Positions 26,176 to 37,600 of a stretch of 64,000 nt of DNA are shown piece by piece (position 1 is the first letter of the stretch; every line of letters begins with the position of its first letter). This stretch comes from Bacteroidales bacterium (lineage in GTDB: Bacteria > Bacteroidota > Bacteroidia > Bacteroidales > P3), in NCBI GenBank assembly GCA_022482545.1, contig JAKVOZ010000005.1:86617-150616 (forward strand). The letters run 5' to 3'. The notes below the pieces were generated by a model. That model ran no database searches and was not told where the DNA came from. It was given only the letters and a program-made list of their open reading frames with translations. A program made the translations under genes and the position numbers.

Positions 26176-26775
26176 TTATTTGTTGTTTGCTTGTTTTTGA
26201 TATTGTAAGAAAGCATCATATGCTGATTGAACAGCTTTAAGAAATGCTCTTGAAGTTATTGTTGAAGCAGTTATTGCATCAATATCACCACCATCTTTTG
26301 TCGGTTTGAATTTTAATTTTCCAGGATTTTTACCTCTAATATCATGTTTTGTTCCATTAGCCTTAAACCATTCTCCAGCTTTCTGTCCTAAACCTGGAGT
26401 CTCTCCTGAGGTAAGTATTGAATAATTTGATATATTACCTTCTTTGTCTAATCCGACCATGATAGATATTGTTCCACCATAACCTTCATTAGAATAAGTT
26501 TGAATAGCAGCACCTATTAATTCATTATTAACTGTTGCTGGATAAACAACAAAAGGGTCTGTAAATCCTTTTAGATTAATATTAACAGGCTTTCCAACCT
26601 GAGCTTGTTTGTTTGGTAATACTTCTTTTATTGCATTATCTTGATTAATTTTTGCAGTATTTTCTATTGGTTTTTTAGTCAAGACATAGGCTCCTGCAAG
26701 TAAGGCAGAGGCTGCTAGTGCGATAAATGTCAAAGACATTACCATATTTTTCATTGTTGATTCTAATTTTGCCAT
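26176..26775 (-). CDS. rnfG: Rnf electron transport complex subunit G
   Basis: A 199-residue periplasm-facing flavoprotein with one N-terminal helix (residues 8-30). The ApbE flavinylation motif is DAITAST, giving Thr as the covalent FMN site, and the upstream GETPGLGQKA segment belongs to the FMN-binding domain shared with NqrC. It lies between rnfD (22-bp gap) and rnfE. Confidence 0.95.
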   Translation of the reverse strand: MAKLESTMKNMVMSLTFIALAASALLAGAYVLTKKPIENTAKINQDNAIKEVLPNKQAQVGKPVNINLKGFTDPFVVYPATVNNELIGAAIQTYSNEGYGGTISIMVGLDKEGNISNYSILTSGETPGLGQKAGEWFKANGTKHDIRGKNPGKLKFKPTKDGGDIDAITASTITSRAFLKAVQSAYDAFLQYQKQANNK

Positions 26776-26797
26776 ATCTGTTGATATTTAATTTTTT

Positions 26798-27757
26798 TTA
26801 ATATCCAAATCTTGTTGGTTTAATATTCTTATCAATTAAAGGAGTAACGCCATTCATAATAAGTATTGCAAAAGAAACGCCTTCTGGCATAGGACCGAAA
26901 CAACGGAAAATTATTGTTAAGAGCCCACAACCTGCTCCAAAAATCAGCTGACCTTTATGAGTAATTGGAGAAGTAACCATATCAGTGGCCATAAATATAG
27001 CACCTAACATCATACCGCCACTAAGTATATGATAAAAAGGATTAATATATTCTTGTGGATTACACATCCAAAGTATTCCAGAAAAGATAAATGCAGTACC
27101 AATAAAAGCAACTGGAATATGCCATGATATAACTTTTTTGCATAACATGAATAAACCACCTAAAATTATTGCTATTGCAGAAACCTCACCTAATGAACCA
27201 CCTGTTTGACCAAGAAACATATTCATTAAATCTGGTAGTTGGCCACCATGCTTAATAATACTTAAAGGTGTTGGTCCTGTGATTGCATCAGAAACTGCAT
27301 TGCTAAACATTGGATGTGGCATTGGCCAAGAACTCATAGCCATCTTTGTTGGAAAAGATAAGAAAAGAAAAACTCTACCTACTAATGCAGGGTTGAAAGG
27401 ATTTTTTCCTAAACCTCCAAATGTCATTTTTCCTACGCCTATTGCTACTAAACTTCCTAAAATAACTATCCATAAAGGAATATTTGCTGGAAGATTAAAT
27501 GCTAAAAGGATACCAGTTACAACAGCAGAACCATCGCAAGTGGTGTTTTCTCCTTTAAGTATATATTTTTGTATTAAGTATTCAAATAACAAGCATGATG
27601 CAACAGATACTAATGTTATTAATAAAACTGAAAATCCAAAATAGTATATTCCTACAAGTAAAGCAGGAAGTAATGCTATTACCACATTCCACATTATATT
27701 ATTTGTGGACGTTTTGCTTTGAACGTGTGGTGAACCTGAAACAGTAAGTAACCCCAT
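26798..27757 (-). CDS. rnfD: Rnf electron transport complex subunit D
   Basis: A 319-residue membrane subunit with about nine to ten helices, homologous to NqrB. The flavinylation motif is DAITGPT followed by PLS. Family landmarks KNPFNPALVGRVFL and FMATDMVTSP are present. It begins MGLLTVSGSPHVQSKTS, the usual S-P-H start of RnfD. It lies 37 bp after rnfC. Confidence 0.95.
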   Translation of the reverse strand: MGLLTVSGSPHVQSKTSTNNIMWNVVIALLPALLVGIYYFGFSVLLITLVSVASCLLFEYLIQKYILKGENTTCDGSAVVTGILLAFNLPANIPLWIVILGSLVAIGVGKMTFGGLGKNPFNPALVGRVFLFLSFPTKMAMSSWPMPHPMFSNAVSDAITGPTPLSIIKHGGQLPDLMNMFLGQTGGSLGEVSAIAIILGGLFMLCKKVISWHIPVAFIGTAFIFSGILWMCNPQEYINPFYHILSGGMMLGAIFMATDMVTSPITHKGQLIFGAGCGLLTIIFRCFGPMPEGVSFAILIMNGVTPLIDKNIKPTRFGY

Positions 27758-27794
27758 AATTACTATATTTTTTTAATTTAATTTATTACTAATT

Positions 27795-29126
27795 TTATTT
27801 TTTTGTTCTTGCTCTTCTTATAGCTCCAATATTATTTTTTGCTACACGAATTAAATCTAAAAGAGGCCTTCCCGCAGGACAAGTGAATAAGCAACAACCG
27901 CATTCAATGCAGTCCATTGCACATTCTTTTTCTGCATCTTCCCATCTATTTTGATGAGCAAGAGAAGCTAAAAGCATAGGTTCTAATCCCATAGGACAAG
28001 CTTCAATACATTTTCCACAACGAATACAAGCAGTTTCTTTCTTTCTAAAAGACTCTTCTTTGCTAATTACTAATATGCTTGATGTTGTTTTAACTGTCGG
28101 AGCAGAAGTATCCATAATAGCTTTACCCATCATAGGCCCACCATTAATAAGTTTGCCAGTATCTTCAGGTACCCCTCCACAATAATCTATTATTGATTGT
28201 AAAGGAGTGCCTACTCTTACTTGAAGATTTTTGTTGTTTGTAACTTTCTTTCCAGTAAATGTAAGAACATTATCAATCAATGGACGATTCTTTTGAACAG
28301 CATAATATATTGCTAACGCAGTACCAACATTATCAACAACACAACCAACTTCTATTGGTAATTTACCACTTGGGACTTCTCTTTTAGTTAAAGCATTGAT
28401 AAGTTGTTTTTCTGCTCCTTGTGGATATTTCATCTTTAAAGGAACAACCTTTGTGCCATTATAATTTTTAGCCATATCACTCATTATTTTAATAGCTTCT
28501 GGCTTATTTTCTTCTATACCAATTAATGCTGTAGAAACATTTAAGGCTTTTTTCATAATTTCTATACCTATAAATATTTCTTCTGTATTTTCTATCATTA
28601 TTCTATTGTCAGAAGTAAGATAAGGTTCACATTCAACTCCATTAATAATAAGGTATTCGGCTTTTTTACCTTCAGGTATCATATATTTAATATGAGTAGG
28701 AAAAGATGCACCGCCTAAACCTACAATACCTTTTTCTTTTATCTTATCAATGATTTGTTTAGAATCAAGTTTTATTTCACGAATAATATCATTACTTTTA
28801 TCAATATCTTCTTCCCACTCATCACCTTCTACATCAATATAAAAGGCTGGCTTTTGAAAACCATTAAAATCTTTTGCAAGATCTATTTTTGTTATTGTTC
28901 CTGAATATGGAGAATGTAAATTAGCACAAATGAATGCATCTGCTTTTGCAATTAATTGTCCTACTTTAACTTTATCACCTTTTTCTACAACTGGAGTAGA
29001 AGGTGCTCCTAAATGTTGGGAAACAAAAACAACAGCTTTCTCTGGAAGTGGAAATTGTTCTATTTTATTATTTTTTGCTATCTTATTCTCTTCTGGGTGA
29101 ACCCCTCCTTTATGAAATGTTGTCAT
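27795..29126 (-). CDS. rnfC: Rnf electron transport complex subunit C
   Basis: A 443-residue peripheral subunit expected to be the NADH-reacting side of Rnf. The N-terminus has the F-H-K-G-G-V-H-P start of RnfC, then a nucleotide/FMN-binding segment GLGGASFPTHIKY and a SLBB-type region. Near the C-terminus are two [4Fe-4S] motifs, CIRCGKCIEACP and CIECGCCLFTCP. It lacks the long C-terminal Ala/Lys-rich extension of the E. coli protein. It is 4 bp after rnfB. Confidence 0.95.
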   Translation of the reverse strand: MTTFHKGGVHPEENKIAKNNKIEQFPLPEKAVVFVSQHLGAPSTPVVEKGDKVKVGQLIAKADAFICANLHSPYSGTITKIDLAKDFNGFQKPAFYIDVEGDEWEEDIDKSNDIIREIKLDSKQIIDKIKEKGIVGLGGASFPTHIKYMIPEGKKAEYLIINGVECEPYLTSDNRIMIENTEEIFIGIEIMKKALNVSTALIGIEENKPEAIKIMSDMAKNYNGTKVVPLKMKYPQGAEKQLINALTKREVPSGKLPIEVGCVVDNVGTALAIYYAVQKNRPLIDNVLTFTGKKVTNNKNLQVRVGTPLQSIIDYCGGVPEDTGKLINGGPMMGKAIMDTSAPTVKTTSSILVISKEESFRKKETACIRCGKCIEACPMGLEPMLLASLAHQNRWEDAEKECAMDCIECGCCLFTCPAGRPLLDLIRVAKNNIGAIRRARTKK

Positions 29127-29130
29127 ATCT

Positions 29131-30030
29131 TTATTCTTGTTTTAGAAGGTTTTCTTTATTTTCATTTTGTGAATTATTTTCTTGTTGAGGTTGCTCTACA
29201 ACTATTTTTTTCTCTGGAAAATTTACAGCATGTATTGCACCTGTTGGGCAAACTTCTACGCACTTTCTACACATCTTACATTTATTATAGTCAATATAAG
29301 AAAGATTGTTCTCTATTGTTATAGCTCCAAAAGGACAAGTTTTTTCACATTTACCACAACCAATACAAGCAACATCACAATTTTTCTTTGCATTTGCTCC
29401 TTTTTCTTTATTAACACAAGAAACAAAAACTCTTTTATCTTTTAAGCCTTTTTTTCTAAGCTCTATAACTTTTCTTGGGCAAACTTTTACGCAAGCACCA
29501 CAACCAACACATTTATCTTGATTGACTTCTGCAAGAGAAGTTTCTGGATTTATTCTTAATGCATCAAATTTGCATGCACTAACACAAGTTCCACAACCTA
29601 AACAACCAAAAGCACAACCACTTTCTCCTGCAAAATTTTGATTAGCAGATACGCAATCCATTACGCCATCATATTGTACTTTCTTTTTTGTATTACAACT
29701 TCCACCATTACAACGAACAACAGCAATCATAGGTTCTGATTCACCAGCTTCTATACCCATAATTCCTGCTATTTGTTTCATTACAGGATCGCCTCCAACA
29801 GGACATGCTTTGTTTTCAAGATTTCCTGCTTTAACTATTTCTTCTGCTAAATTTCTGCAACCAGCGAAACCACATCCTCCACAATTAGCCCCTGGAAGTT
29901 TTTCAACGACTTGGTCTATACGAGGATCTTCTATTATTTTAAATTTCTGTGCAACCACATATAAAATTAATGCTAAAACTGCTCCTGCTATTGTCATAGC
30001 AATGATAGCATAAATCACGATAGTTCCCAT
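29131..30030 (-). CDS. rnfB: Rnf electron transport complex subunit B
   Basis: A 299-residue ferredoxin-like electron entry subunit. It has an N-terminal membrane helix (residues 3-27), the Fe-S domain with CGGCGFAGC, then four further four-cysteine motifs: CLGCGTCVSAC, CVGCGACVKVCP, CIGCGKCEKTCP and CKMCRKCVEVCP. The C-terminal 25 residues are Gln/Asn-rich and low-complexity. It is the first gene of the operon rnfB-C-D-G-E. Confidence 0.95.
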   Translation of the reverse strand: MGTIVIYAIIAMTIAGAVLALILYVVAQKFKIIEDPRIDQVVEKLPGANCGGCGFAGCRNLAEEIVKAGNLENKACPVGGDPVMKQIAGIMGIEAGESEPMIAVVRCNGGSCNTKKKVQYDGVMDCVSANQNFAGESGCAFGCLGCGTCVSACKFDALRINPETSLAEVNQDKCVGCGACVKVCPRKVIELRKKGLKDKRVFVSCVNKEKGANAKKNCDVACIGCGKCEKTCPFGAITIENNLSYIDYNKCKMCRKCVEVCPTGAIHAVNFPEKKIVVEQPQQENNSQNENKENLLKQE

Positions 30031-30065
30031 TTCTTTATTTCTATTAGTTTATAAAAATTTAAATG

Positions 30066-30073
30066 CAAAATTA
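30066..30073 (-). promoter_or_regulatory. Promoter -7 box (TAATTTTG, minus strand) for the rnf operon
   Basis: The plus strand reads CAAAATTA, 36 nt before the rnfB start. No clear -33 box is visible. Confidence 0.6.
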
Positions 30074-30137
30074 GTAACTTTTTTTTATTTATTGTCTATT
30101 TTTTGTAAGTATTTTCATTATTTTTTTAAAATACAGT

Positions 30138-30166
30138 TTTGTTTTAATGATAATTTTGTATTTTTG
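30138..30166 (+). promoter_or_regulatory. ssb promoter (TTTG-N17-TATTTTTG)
   Basis: TTTG at 30138-30141 and TATTTTTG at 30159-30166, 26 nt before the ssb ATG. The spacer is slightly short. Confidence 0.65.
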
Positions 30167-30192
30167 CAACAAATTTTATAAATTATAAAAAA

Positions 30193-30678
30193 ATGATAGG
30201 AGTTAATAAAGTAATTTTAATAGGAAATTTAGGTAAAGATCCAGAAATTGTGATGTTTGACAATGTAAAGAAAGCATCATTTCCATTAGCAACCACAGAA
30301 CAATACAAGAATCGTGAAGGCGTTAAAGTAGATGAAACAGAATGGCATAATATAGTATGTTGGAGAGGACTTGCTGATGTTGCGGATAAATTTTTAAAGA
30401 AAAGTATGCAAGTTTATATTGAAGGGAAATTAAAATCTCGTCAATGGGAAGACAAAGAAGGTAATAAGAGAAGAACAGTAGAAGTTGTTGCTGAAAACTT
30501 TAAAATATTGACAAGAAATTATTCGGCACAAAATAATAACATTGATCAAAATATTCAATCAAATACTTCATTAGATGATTTTTCAACAGATGATTTTAAT
30601 TTGGATACAGATACAAATCTTTCAAATATATCATCTGAAGATATAGAACATAAAAAACCATCTGATTTACCTTTTTAA
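30193..30678 (+). CDS. ssb: Single-stranded DNA-binding protein
   Basis: A 161-residue SSB that coats ssDNA in replication and repair. It has an N-terminal OB fold (residues 1-108) with the start M-I-G-V-N-K-V-I-L-I-G-N-L-G-K-D-P-E, W-H-N-I-V-C-W and V-Y-I-E-G-K-L-K-S-R-Q-W, then an acidic Asn/Asp-rich linker and the terminal DLPF tip that recruits partner proteins. The first residues fit the ATG at 30193. Confidence 0.95.
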   Translation: MIGVNKVILIGNLGKDPEIVMFDNVKKASFPLATTEQYKNREGVKVDETEWHNIVCWRGLADVADKFLKKSMQVYIEGKLKSRQWEDKEGNKRRTVEVVAENFKILTRNYSAQNNNIDQNIQSNTSLDDFSTDDFNLDTDTNLSNISSEDIEHKKPSDLPF

Positions 30679-30718
30679 TTTATTTTAATTTAAAAGAGTA
30701 CATTATAAATAATATATT

Positions 30719-31393
30719 ATGAAAAAAACAATTTTATGTGTTGTTACATTATTCTTGTTATGTATTAGCACAAACATTAAAGCACAAACAAATGATAATT
30801 GGAATAATTATATTAAATTTCAATTTGTTCAACCAATAGGAGAATATAGCGATTATTATCATGCAGGTGTTGGATTAGAGTATGGTAGAATGTTTCCATT
30901 TAATTTTGATATAGCAAATGGACTTCTAAAACCGGGTTTAGATATAACTTTTATTCAAACAACACTTAATACAGGAAAAGAACACACTTATTATTCTGAT
31001 TACAATACAAAGGGAGGTTTTCTTTGGAATTTTGGTATAAAGTTAGGGCCTATGATGAGTATTAATATTGTTGATGAATTAAAAGGAGATTTTGCTCTAC
31101 AATATGCACCTACATTAATAATGGGATATCGTAAAGGCTTATCATCAATAGAAGATAGAGAAGATTATACAACAACCTCTTCAATATCTTTTGCTCATAG
31201 GCTTTCAATGAAAGCAGATATTCGTTATCAGCATTTCTTATTTGGAATGGAGTTATTGTTTGGGCAAGCAACACTTAATTATGGTAAGAGCATTATACCT
31301 TATTATAATAATACAACAAATGCTGTTGCACTTAAAGATAAAAAAGATTTAGGCTTAAATACTTTATTGCTTAATTTTGGATTTGCATTCTAA
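30719..31393 (+). CDS. Outer-membrane beta-barrel protein
   Basis: A 224-residue protein with a signal peptide ending IKAQ. The mature part is a series of alternating strands with aromatic ends (GVGLEYGRMFPF, FLWNFGIKLGPMM, FLFGMELLFGQATL), finishing LLLNFGFAF with a terminal Phe, as outer-membrane barrels do. About eight to ten strands fit the length. It is 40 bp downstream of ssb and has its own terminator. No specific family recognised; function unknown. Confidence 0.72.
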   Translation: MKKTILCVVTLFLLCISTNIKAQTNDNWNNYIKFQFVQPIGEYSDYYHAGVGLEYGRMFPFNFDIANGLLKPGLDITFIQTTLNTGKEHTYYSDYNTKGGFLWNFGIKLGPMMSINIVDELKGDFALQYAPTLIMGYRKGLSSIEDREDYTTTSSISFAHRLSMKADIRYQHFLFGMELLFGQATLNYGKSIIPYYNNTTNAVALKDKKDLGLNTLLLNFGFAF

Positions 31394-31464
31394 ATTTTAA
31401 TAAAAACTATATAAAAAAATATTTAAGTTCTTATTAGGAGTTAAAAATCAAGAGATATTTCATT

Positions 31465-31505
31465 AAAGTGAAGAGATAATTAAAAAACTCTTCACTTTTT
31501 TTTAT
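31465..31505 (+). terminator. Terminator after the beta-barrel gene
   Basis: A perfect 11-bp stem (31465-31475 and 31488-31498, 12-nt loop) running into a T-tract. Confidence 0.88.
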
Positions 31506-31568
31506 TCATTAATTATTAAATAGTTATAAATATTATTTTTTTGTTAAATAAAAAAATATTAAAAAAAA

Positions 31569-31600
31569 TTTGTTTATTTCATATAAAATTCGTTAATTTG
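31569..31600 (+). promoter_or_regulatory. Promoter (TTTG-N20-TTAATTTG) for the giant surface protein
   Basis: TTTG at 31569-31572, 20-bp spacer, then TTAATTTG at 31593-31600, one base off TAnnTTTG. It predicts a 5' leader of about 50 nt before the ATG at 31659. Confidence 0.65.
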
Positions 31601-31658
31601 CGGTGTTCAAAAAGGACAAAATTATTAAATAAATTAAAATAACTAAATTTTTAAAAAA

Positions 31659-34600
31659 ATGAAGAAAAAATGGTACTTTTTGCTAATGGCTGTTATAATG
31701 GCTATTAGTGGTTTCTCGCAAACAACGTTAAATCTCACGGTAGGAAACGGAACAGCAACGAATAGTTATGTCCCGTCGAATACGTATTATAATTATAGCT
31801 TATCAGAAGCTATTTACAAACAATCAGAGATAGGTATTGATGGTACAATAAATTCTTTGAGTTATTATGCCACAAGTAGTGATGCTACAAATAGACATTT
31901 AATTGTTTATATGGCAGAAAAATCAAAAGCAAGTTTTTCATCAACAACAGATTATGTTGCTTTAACAGACTTGCATAGGGTATTTACTGGTGATGTATCA
32001 TTTACAGAAAACTCTTGGACGACTGTGAATTTAACTACTCCATTTCAATATCAAGATACTGCAAATTTAATTATTGTAGTTGTTGATAGTACAGGAGATT
32101 ATACTGAAAACAGTTCTAGTTATCAATCCACAACAACAACTGATAAGAGTTGTATATATTTCTATCAAGATGGTGGGTATATAAATCCATCATCTCCAAC
32201 TGCATATTATTATGGAACATTAAAAAATAGAGCAAATATTAAGTTAAATATTACAACTACAAGCCAATATTGTGCCGCACCAAGTAATTTAAAAACTTCT
32301 AATATATCTATGAATGGAGCAACAGTTTCTTGGGCTGGAGTAACAGGAGGAAAGTATAAATTAGAATATAAACCTTCTTCTGACACAAACTGGGCAGATG
32401 CAACAATTGTTAATAACATAACAGATACTTTTTCTGTTTTATCATCATTAACACAAGCAACTTATTATGATGTACGAGTACAAAATGTTTGTTCATCAAC
32501 AAGTTCATCTTCATATGTAATAGGAAAATTCCGTACAGATTCTCCTCATATAACAACATTCCCATATAATCAAGATTTTGAAGATTCAACAAATACACAA
32601 GAATGGACATTTACTTCTGATGTAGCAAATCAAGGTTGGTTTATTGGTTCAGCAACAGGTAATACAGGAAACTCTATGTACATTTCAAATGATAATGGAG
32701 TAACTAATGCTTATAATACAAGCACTGTAAATTATTCTTATGCATATATTAATGTAGATTTTGGTTCAGCATCAGAATATGATTTATCATTTGATTGGAA
32801 AGGATATGGAGAAAGTTCATCTTATGATTATCTAAGTGTTTATACATTAAATGATACCATATTAGTCCCAACAACAGGATTCCCAAATTCTAATGATACT
32901 ATTGGGGTTAAATTATTAGGAAAGTTTAATATGGATTCTACATGGAAGCATAAAACAATTTCTTTATCAGGTGATGTTTATTCAAATACAGTAAAGAAAA
33001 TATTATTTGTTTGGTGGAATGATGGTGGTAGTGGATATCAACCACCAATAGCAGTAGATAATGTTTCAATAGTTGAAACAGAATGTGTTAAACCAACAAA
33101 TTTAAGCGTTGATAACATTACAACTACAAATGCAACTATTCATTGGTCAACAAGAGGAACAACTGCAACATCATGGACAGTATATTATAAATCTTCTTCT
33201 GATGCTTCATGGAATCAAACCAATGTATCTGATATATTAGCAGATTTAGGAGATAATTTACATCCAAGTTTAGCATATAAAGCATTTGTTGTAGCAGACT
33301 GTGGGTCTATTGCAAGTGATACAATATTATTTAATACATCATGTGGAGTTATTACAAACTTACCTTGGGTAGAAGATTTTGAATCAGGAAGTTGGACAGC
33401 AGCAGTAGCACCAGGAAATGCACAAGCACCTAATTGTTGGATGAATTATAATGGAGGAGTTTCTGGTTATTCTTCTTATAATTGGGAACGTACAACATAT
33501 TCAGGTCATAGTGGAAGTTCTTGTGCGTCTTTTAGTACTGGATATTCTTCATTAACTTCAAGTCATAATGATTGGTTAATTACACCGCAAATAACTCTTA
33601 CAGGAAATCAAAGATTTAGTTTCTATGCATCGAATAGTGATGACGAAAATGCAGATAATTTATCTGTTTGGATTTCTTACCCAGACTCAACAATTTCAGC
33701 ACCTGCAACAGTTAATGATACATTAAGAGCTTTTCATAAAATATACACTGCAACAATTCCAGCAGGTGATGCTTGGACTAAATTTGAAATACCTCTTACT
33801 GATTATACAGGGACTTATAATATAGCAATTGTTAAAACAACTTTACCGAGTGGAGATTATAATAATCTTTATGTAGATGATATTTCTGTTAGTGACATGC
33901 CTTCTTGCAGAAAAGTCTCAAATGTTGTTGTTAATAATATAACAGAAACAGAAGCACAAGTTACTTGGACAAAAGGAGATGAAAGTGATAGCCAATGGAA
34001 AATTTATTGTATTTCTTCAACAACAGGAGATACCACTATTACAACAGTAATGGATACAACATATACTCTTACATCACTTACTACTTCTTCTCAATATTCT
34101 GTTTATGTAACAACAGATTGTGGAGGAGTTGAATCAGAACTTCCAACACAAGGTAATGTTTCATTCTATACTCAATGTGGTAATGTTTCAGCATTTACAC
34201 AAGGATTTGAAACAGGATTCTTACCTAACGTTGTTTCTCCTTCTAATACACAAGCACCTCTTTGTTGGTTAAACTTTGATGGAGGATATACAAGTTCTTA
34301 TGGAGGTTACAAATGGGAAATATCAACATCAACTAAACATTCTGGTAATAATTCTGCTATTTTAAGCAATTATTCAAATAACTCAAGTGATTGGTTAGTA
34401 ACACCAATATTAACATTAGACGGAACACAATCTATAAGTTTCTGGGCAAAAGGATATAGTGGATATAATCCTAAACTTGCAGTAAAGATTTATGATGTAA
34501 CAACTAATGGAGATATTGCATCAATTAATGATACTACAATGTTTACAACACTTATGCCTGCAACATCAGTAAATAATGCTAATGTTACATTCCATAAATA

Positions 34601-37600
34601 TGAAATAAATCTATCACAATACACTACTGGAAATTATCGTATTGCTTTTGTAGCACAAGGTAATTCAAATAATTTATATCTTGATGATATAGTTCTTGGA
34701 CCAAAATCAACATGTCCAGATGTTTATGGATTAACAGCAAATGCTGCTACAACAACATCTATATCAACAACTGTATCAACATTAAATACAAATAATGAAG
34801 GAGGATATGTATTCTATTATGGTCAAGATTCTTCTCTAACAACAAAAGATTCAATAGTTGTAGTATCTGATGCTAATTTACCAGCTATTATTCCTAATTT
34901 AACAGCAGGTTCAACTTATTATGTAACAGCAAAGAGAGCATGTGGAGCAATATCATTAGATACAATTAAGGTTATTCTTCCTTCTATTGCTTATCTTATA
35001 CCTTATAATCAAGATTTTGAAGATTCTTTATCAGCAGCACAACAATATACATTCTCTTCTAATTTAACAACACAAGGTTGGTTTATTGGCTCAGCAACAG
35101 GTAATACTGGAAATTCAATGTATATTTCAAAAGATAATGGAGCAACAAATACTTATAATATGGGGGCATCAAATTATTCTTATGCTTCAATACCAATAGA
35201 ATTTGGAGATTCTTATGGTTATAAGTTATCATTTGATTGGAAGGCTAATGGTGAAGGTAGTTGGGATAATGTTAGAGTTTATATATTACCATTAAGTACA
35301 GTTATTCCAACAAATGATTTGCCAGCGGTTAATCCATTAGGAGGAGATTATATGGCATCAAGCTCAACATGGCAACATAAGTCATACACTCTTTCTGCAT
35401 CAAAATATGCAAACACAATACAAAAATTAGTATTTGTTTGGAAAAATGATGGAGGTGGTGGCTCAAATCCACCTGCAGCAATAGATAATATTTCTTTTGT
35501 TGGAATAAGTTGTCCAGCAGTAGAAAATACATCTGTATCATCAATAACAACAACAAATGCAACAATTTCTTGGCAAGAGAAAGGTGGAGCAACAAGTTGG
35601 TGGTTATATTACAGACCTTTGGGAGCAACTAATTATGATAGTATTGCTTCAACAGCTACAACAAAAGATTTTGGTGATTCATTATTATCAGGAACAACAT
35701 ATCAATATTATGTAAAAGCAAATTGTGTTGATTCATTATCTGCTCCAACAAATATTTCTACATTTACAACAAAATGTCAAACAATAACATCATTACCATT
35801 TACTGCTAATTTTGATAATAATCAAGCAGGCTCATTACCTAATTGTTGGTTAGCTCCAGTAACTTATTCAAGTTATCCATCAGTAGTTGCATATTCAGCT
35901 AATTCAGGAACTAATTCATTAGTATTTGCCTCACAATCAAATTCAAAACCTATTTATGCAGTTCTTCCTCAAATAGCAGTTAATACTCATGATATGAGAA
36001 TATCATTCTGGGGGAAAGCAGAGTATTCTGGGTATCCAGGTAAAATAGAAATAGGAGTTATGTCAGATGCTAACGATACTTCAACATTTGAACTTGTTTC
36101 TTCATTTGTTCCAACAAATGAAGATTATACTCAATACACTGTAGGATTTGGAACAACAACATTAACAGGAACTACTAATTATATAGCATTTAGATATCGT
36201 AATTCTCAATATTATTATACATATAATATTGATGATATAATAGTAGATTCATTACCTGCATGTTCTGCTCCTCAACAATTACAAGTATCTAATACAACAG
36301 CAACAACTGCTTCTTTAAAATGGAGTAAAGGACACACAACAGATAATAGTTGGACTATTTATTATAGAGATGTAAATGCAACAACATGGGATAGTTTAGT
36401 AGTATCAGCAGATACTAATACAATACCAAATCTACTTGCATCTCATAATTATGTATGTTATGTAAAAACTAATTGTAGTGGAGAATCAGCATCAAATCAA
36501 GTATATTTTGCTACATCATGCGGAGAAATAACATCAGTACCTTATGTTGAAACATTTGATTATTATGGTTCAAAATCATATCCAACATGTTGGAGTAAAT
36601 TATCAAATGATGAAGATCCTTATTTGACAAACTATAATTCATATTCAGATAAATCATTAGAAATGTCTACTTCTTCTAGTTATGGTACACTTTATTCTTA
36701 TGTTATAACTCCTGCAATAAGTACAACAATACCTATTAATTCGTTAATGGTTCGTTTTAGAGCAAAAGTAAGTACAGATTCTATACCTGTTGAGGTTGGT
36801 ATTATGACTAATACAACAGATACAGCAACATTTACTAATGTTGGTATAGTTTATCCTACGCAAACAGCATATAATGAGTATGAGGTTTCATTAGCAGGAT
36901 ATCAAGGAACAGGGAACTATGTAGCAATACGAGTAATTAATCAAGGTGATTATGAAGATACATATATTGATAATGTTATTATAAAGACAATACCAGCATG
37001 TGTAAGGCCTATATCAAATTCTTTGGCAGTAGCAGGTGTTACATCAACATCAGCAAGTGTTTCATTTAATGATACAGTTCTTAATCATATATTATGGAAT
37101 ATCTATTATAGACCTTATGGAACAACAACATATTCTCATTTAACAGTAGGAGCAATGACAGATACAATAACAGGATTAACTCCAAATACGTTATATGAAG
37201 TTTATGTTACAGCAAGTTGTGGTTCTTCAACAGAAAGTGAAGAAACAGACCCTGTAAGTTTCAGAACATTACAAATTCCAGCAACTGCACCTTATACAAC
37301 AGCATTTAATACAACAAATGATAATAGTTCATGGACACTATTAAGCAATGTTGCAACTAATCGTTGGATAATAGGTACAAATGTAAATAATAGTACAGAT
37401 GCAACAAGTGGAGCATTATATGTTACAAATAATACATCTGGAACTTATGGAGCATCAGCAACACAATGTTTCTTATATGCTTATCGTGATATTACTTTTG
37501 GTAATGCAGAAGCAAACTATACATTAACATTTGACTATAAGACATCTGGTTCTATAAATGGAACAAGTGTTTATTCAGGTCTTGCAGTATTTGTTGTTAA

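Noticed and set aside
25569..26219. rnfE starting at 26219, or the gene being rnfA
   Set aside because: The long start overlaps rnfG and adds 19 poorly fitting residues. Motifs ARAESF and LPPGAFI are those of RnfE.
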